7,832 nucleotides of DNA. Origin: Acidobacteriota bacterium. GTDB taxonomy: Bacteria > Acidobacteriota > Terriglobia > Bryobacterales > Bryobacteraceae. The notes beneath the pieces are model-generated. The model saw only the letters and a program-made list of their open reading frames with translations, was not told the origin of the DNA and made no database searches. Both the position numbers and the translations under genes were made by a program. Shown piece by piece: positions 5,896 through 7,832 of this stretch. Position 1 is the stretch's first letter. Every line of letters starts with the position of its first letter. The DNA lies in assembly GCA_018268875.1 (NCBI GenBank), contig JAFDVT010000340.1, positions 1 through 7,832 on the forward strand, read 5' to 3'.

Positions 5896-6324
5896 ATGAA
5901 GATCGGAGAACTGGCGAAAGCGACAGGCTTGGCGACTTCCCGAATTCGCTTCTATGAGGCGAGCGGGTTGATCAAGGCGAGGCGGCAGAACAACGGCTAT
6001 CGGGAGTACGGACCGGAGGCGGCGATGGTTCTGGAAATCATCGGCAGTGCCCAGACTGTTGGCTTCACGCTCAAGCAGATCCGCGAACTGCTCCCCCTGG
6101 ACGCGAACAACTGGCAGCATGACCGGTTGCTCGGCGCGTTGAAGCGAAAAGTCGCGGACATCGAAGCCTTGCAAGCGCGGCTGAAGCGGAACCGCGCATC
6201 GCTCCTGGCCGCGATTGAGACGATCGAAAACCGTCCAACGGGCCTGGCGTGCGCCGACAATACGAAGCGGGTGCTCGCCGGGTTGCGTAGTCGAGGACTG
6301 CTTTTGCCGCGCGGCGCGAAGTGA
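5896..6324 (+). CDS. MerR-family transcriptional regulator
   Basis: This is a 142-residue dimeric DNA-binding regulator. The winged helix-turn-helix is at residues 1-70: MKIGELAKATGLATSRIRFY at 1-20, EASGLIKARRQNNGYREYG at 21-39 and VGFTLKQIRELL at 55-66. A long dimerisation coiled coil follows at about 75-111 (LLGALKRKVADIEALQARLK and onward). The short C-terminal effector part contains RPTGLACADN at 113-122 with Cys119, the only cysteine. The metal-binding Cys sets of MerR, ZntR or CueR and the four-Cys cluster of SoxR are absent, so it is an aldehyde-, electrophile- or drug-type MerR rather than a metal or iron-sulphur sensor. Start: ATG 5896 is chosen because the MerR fold begins there and GGCGG lies 9 nt upstream; ATG 5887 (adding MQR) is possible. 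The gene is divergent from the hydrolase operon and is followed at once by a second copy of its presumed operator and the DJ-1 gene. Confidence 0.93.
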   Translation: MKIGELAKATGLATSRIRFYEASGLIKARRQNNGYREYGPEAAMVLEIIGSAQTVGFTLKQIRELLPLDANNWQHDRLLGALKRKVADIEALQARLKRNRASLLAAIETIENRPTGLACADNTKRVLAGLRSRGLLLPRGAK

Positions 6325-6328
6325 CAGG

Positions 6329-6359
6329 TTGACATTCAACCGAACTTCAACGTTATGGT
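6329..6359 (+). promoter_or_regulatory. MerR-type promoter/operator 2, driving DJ-1/PfpI gene
   Basis: A perfect -35 TTGACA (6329-6334), a 19-bp spacer and -10 TATGGT (6354-6359, 4 of 6) begin 5 bases after the merR stop codon. The dyad at 6329-6350 has the same TTGA-2-TTCA-2-xGAA-2-TCAA plan as operator 1, with one arm mismatch (C for T at 6341). It is identical to operator 1 at 20 of 22 bases. This is good evidence that the MerR protein also activates the DJ-1 gene. Confidence 0.78.
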
Positions 6360-6360
6360 G

Positions 6361-6366
6361 AGGTGA
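6361..6366 (+). promoter_or_regulatory. Ribosome binding site of the DJ-1/PfpI gene
   Basis: AGGTGA lies 7 nt before ATG 6374. It overlaps the place where transcription from the promoter at 6329-6359 should start (about 6365-6367). A transcript from that promoter might therefore lack most of it, while a merR read-through transcript would contain it. Confidence 0.55.
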
Positions 6367-6373
6367 GCAGCGA

Positions 6374-7057
6374 ATGGCAAAGCGTGTTCTTCATTTCGTG
6401 ACCAATGTGGGGCATTATGCGGACCCCAGTCAGCCAACGGGTCTTTGGTTGTCGGAGTTTGTGCATGCCTATGACATCTTCGAGGCAAAAGGGTTTGCCC
6501 AGCGGGTGGTGAGTCCCAAGGGCGGTGTCGCGCCATTGGAACCGCGTTCGCTGAAGTGGCCCAACGCGGATGCCTCGGCCAAGCGGTGGTTGGCGGACAA
6601 GACGCGCCATACGATGATCGAGCAAACAGCGCGGCCGGATGAGATCGATGCGGCGGAGTTTGACGCCATTTACTTCACCGGCGGGCATGGCGTGATGTTC
6701 GACTTTCCGGACGATCCGGGCCTCCAACGGCTCACACGCGAGATCCATGAACGCGGCGGCGTAGTCTCGTCCGTCTGCCACGGATATTGCGGGCTCCTGA
6801 ATACAAAACTGTCCGACGGCACGCTGCTGGTGTCCGGACGGCGCCTCACTGGGTATTCATGGGTGGAAGAGATTCTGGCTGGGGTCGACAAGAAGGTGCC
6901 CTACAACTCCGAGCAAGAGATGAAGCAGCGGGGCGCTCTCTACGAAAAAGCCCTGCTGCCGTTTGTCTCGAACGTGGTGGTCGATGGGCGACTGGTGACC
7001 GGACAGAATCCGGGATCCGCCAAAGCAACCGCGGAACAGGTCGCCGCACTCATCTAA
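6374..7057 (+). CDS. DJ-1/PfpI-family (class I glutamine amidotransferase-like) protein, Hsp31/glyoxalase III-like
   Basis: This is a 227-residue cytoplasmic protein of the DJ-1/PfpI superfamily, subgroup annotated type 1 glutamine amidotransferase domain-containing. Conserved pieces in order are VTNVGHY (9-15), GLWLSEFVHAYDIFEAKG (23-40) with Glu28 at the position of the DJ-1 acid, SPKGG (47-51) and FTGGHGVMFDFPDD (101-114). The nucleophile elbow is SVCHGYCGLLN (133-143), with catalytic Cys135 next to His136 and a second Cys at 139. VVVDGRLVTGQNPGSA (201-216) closes the fold. Family members with Cys-His-Glu act as glutathione-independent glyoxalase III on methylglyoxal, and some are described as deglycases or chaperones, a debated claim. 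Which applies here cannot be told from sequence. Its own MerR-type promoter and its position after merR indicate induction with the hydrolase operon. Confidence 0.93.
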   Translation: MAKRVLHFVTNVGHYADPSQPTGLWLSEFVHAYDIFEAKGFAQRVVSPKGGVAPLEPRSLKWPNADASAKRWLADKTRHTMIEQTARPDEIDAAEFDAIYFTGGHGVMFDFPDDPGLQRLTREIHERGGVVSSVCHGYCGLLNTKLSDGTLLVSGRRLTGYSWVEEILAGVDKKVPYNSEQEMKQRGALYEKALLPFVSNVVVDGRLVTGQNPGSAKATAEQVAALI

Positions 7058-7062
7058 GGCGT

Positions 7063-7832
7063 CTATTGGTAGTGAACAACCTGCGTCTCCTCCTCGCCTA
7101 GCGAAAAGTGGAGGCCGAGCTTCGACACGCCGATCCGGAAGGCGCTTGCGGGCATACTTTGCGCGTTTGGGCCATTGCCGTGGAGGTGCAGGACTGCTTT
7201 CGGAGGGCCGGCCGGCCGTTTCGTAGTGGGGTCGAGATGTACGACATAGATACATCCGAAACCATCGCGGCCGGACAGAAAGTAAAGCGCGTTCCCGTCC
7301 AATGAAAACTGGTGGCTGACGCCTTCCGCGATTTCGATCCAGTCTTCCGGAGGCACCGCGCCGACGGTGCGGAATGGCGCCAGCATCAGCCAGCGGGATT
7401 CGTCTTCTTTCACGGCGGTGAATGCCACCCACTGGCTGTCCGGAGAAAAATAGGCGCGATAGAGGTTCCAGCGGGGATGCTGCAGAAGCCTGATGTCGGA
7501 TTGCTTCTGTGCCCCGATTTCGAGAAGGCGAACGTTGCGCATCGGAACTCCCTGCACCATCCCCAGGATCCCGGTGCCATCGAAGGACGTGCTCCAGATG
7601 GTGCCTCGAATCGCGGTTTCATAATGGGGGTTATTCTCTCCCCACTGCCATCGCTGCAGATCCGTACGGTACTCGTCGAGCCATCTCTGCGTCCACACCG
7701 TTTTGCCGTCGCCGCTTAGGACGCCGGCCGTCCGGCCCGGAATGACTTTCGGCTCCTTCGACGGTGGGACCCAGGTGAGGTGACCGCCGGATGTATACAA
7801 CTCGCCCCCATCCGCGGAAGCCGATAGGAAGA
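7063..7832 (-). CDS. PD40/TolB-like beta-propeller protein, C-terminal part, cut by right window edge
   Basis: The minus-strand frame is open from the right edge to TAG at 7065-7063, giving about 255 residues of the C-terminus. The TTG at 7800 should not be taken as the start, since the frame continues in the propeller pattern to the edge (SADGGELYTSGGHL). Recurrent WD40/PD40 blade signatures are visible: LSGDGKTVW, SFDGTGILGMV, FSPDSQWVAFTAVKEDESR, QFSLDGNALYFLSGRDGFGC and the ending LGLHFSLGEEETQVVHYQ. In acidobacteria such propellers often form the C-terminal half of Ser/Thr protein kinases, winged-helix regulators or TolB-like proteins. The N-terminal domain that would decide this is outside the window. 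The gene ends 5 bp from the convergent DJ-1 gene. Confidence 0.8.
   Translation of the reverse strand, partial: FLSASADGGELYTSGGHLTWVPPSKEPKVIPGRTAGVLSGDGKTVWTQRWLDEYRTDLQRWQWGENNPHYETAIRGTIWSTSFDGTGILGMVQGVPMRNVRLLEIGAQKQSDIRLLQHPRWNLYRAYFSPDSQWVAFTAVKEDESRWLMLAPFRTVGAVPPEDWIEIAEGVSHQFSLDGNALYFLSGRDGFGCIYVVHLDPTTKRPAGPPKAVLHLHGNGPNAQSMPASAFRIGVSKLGLHFSLGEEETQVVHYQ

Noticed and set aside
5146..6324. Plus-strand frame of 392 codons that includes merR
   Set aside because: The part before 5896 is the antisense of the hydrolase and shows no domain of its own; the MerR fold begins at MKIGELA and the promoter/operator lies inside the extension.
5815..6339. N-terminal extension of the hydrolase frame, antisense to merR
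   Set aside because: The hydrolase family begins at MPHCTTKDN and has a GGAGG site before it; the extension crosses the promoter and is a GC-rich shadow frame.
1..7832. Mobile element, CRISPR array, tRNA or defence system
   Set aside because: No transposase, integrase, terminal inverted repeats, regular repeat-spacer array, cloverleaf or nuclease/effector domain was found on either strand.

Overview
The window looks like chromosomal DNA from a GC-rich, soil-type Gram-negative bacterium. A member of Acidobacteriota, order Bryobacterales (Solibacter-like), is my best guess. That rests on the combination of a two-component-regulator-type beta-propeller protein, a PD40/TolB-type propeller protein, a PEP-CTERM exported protein and many one-component stress regulators. 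It is an inference from gene content, not from a marker gene. I see no rRNA, tRNA, CRISPR array, insertion sequence or phage gene.

Layout. (1) 1-1187, minus: N-terminal 395 residues of a secreted or periplasmic Reg_prop beta-propeller sensor; the rest lies beyond the left edge. (2) 1261-3161, minus: a two-gene unit, a classical short-chain dehydrogenase followed 41 bp later by an AraC-family regulator with an Arabinose_bd-type N-terminal domain. (3) 3162-3390: a divergent control region with a candidate promoter for each side and a perfect 6+4+6 dyad. (4) 3391-4020, plus: a 209-residue PEP-CTERM exported protein. (5) 4023-7057: the most interesting block. An alpha/beta hydrolase of the non-haem chloroperoxidase type and an NmrA/epimerase-like NAD(P)-binding protein form a minus-strand operon. 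A MerR-family regulator is divergent from it, and a DJ-1/PfpI-family protein follows the regulator on the plus strand. (6) 7063-7832, minus: C-terminal part of a PD40/TolB-like propeller protein, open at the right edge.

How the central block works. Two copies of a 22-bp dyad (20 of 22 bases identical) lie in the merR/hydrolase divergent gap and directly after the merR stop codon. Each sits inside a promoter with a perfect TTGACA -35 box and a 19-bp spacer to the -10 box (TACAAT for the hydrolase operon, TATGGT for the DJ-1 gene). Overlong 19-20 bp spacers with a dyad in the spacer are the hallmark of MerR-activated promoters. The regulator can therefore be predicted to switch on both the hydrolase-NmrA operon and the DJ-1 gene. 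The likely job is a response to electrophiles, reactive carbonyls or oxidants; the inducer cannot be read from sequence.

The genes are packed tightly. Two convergent pairs end 2 bp and 5 bp apart with no convincing terminator. The only stretches without a gene are 1188-1260, 2287-2327, 3162-3390, 5815-5895 and 6325-6373.
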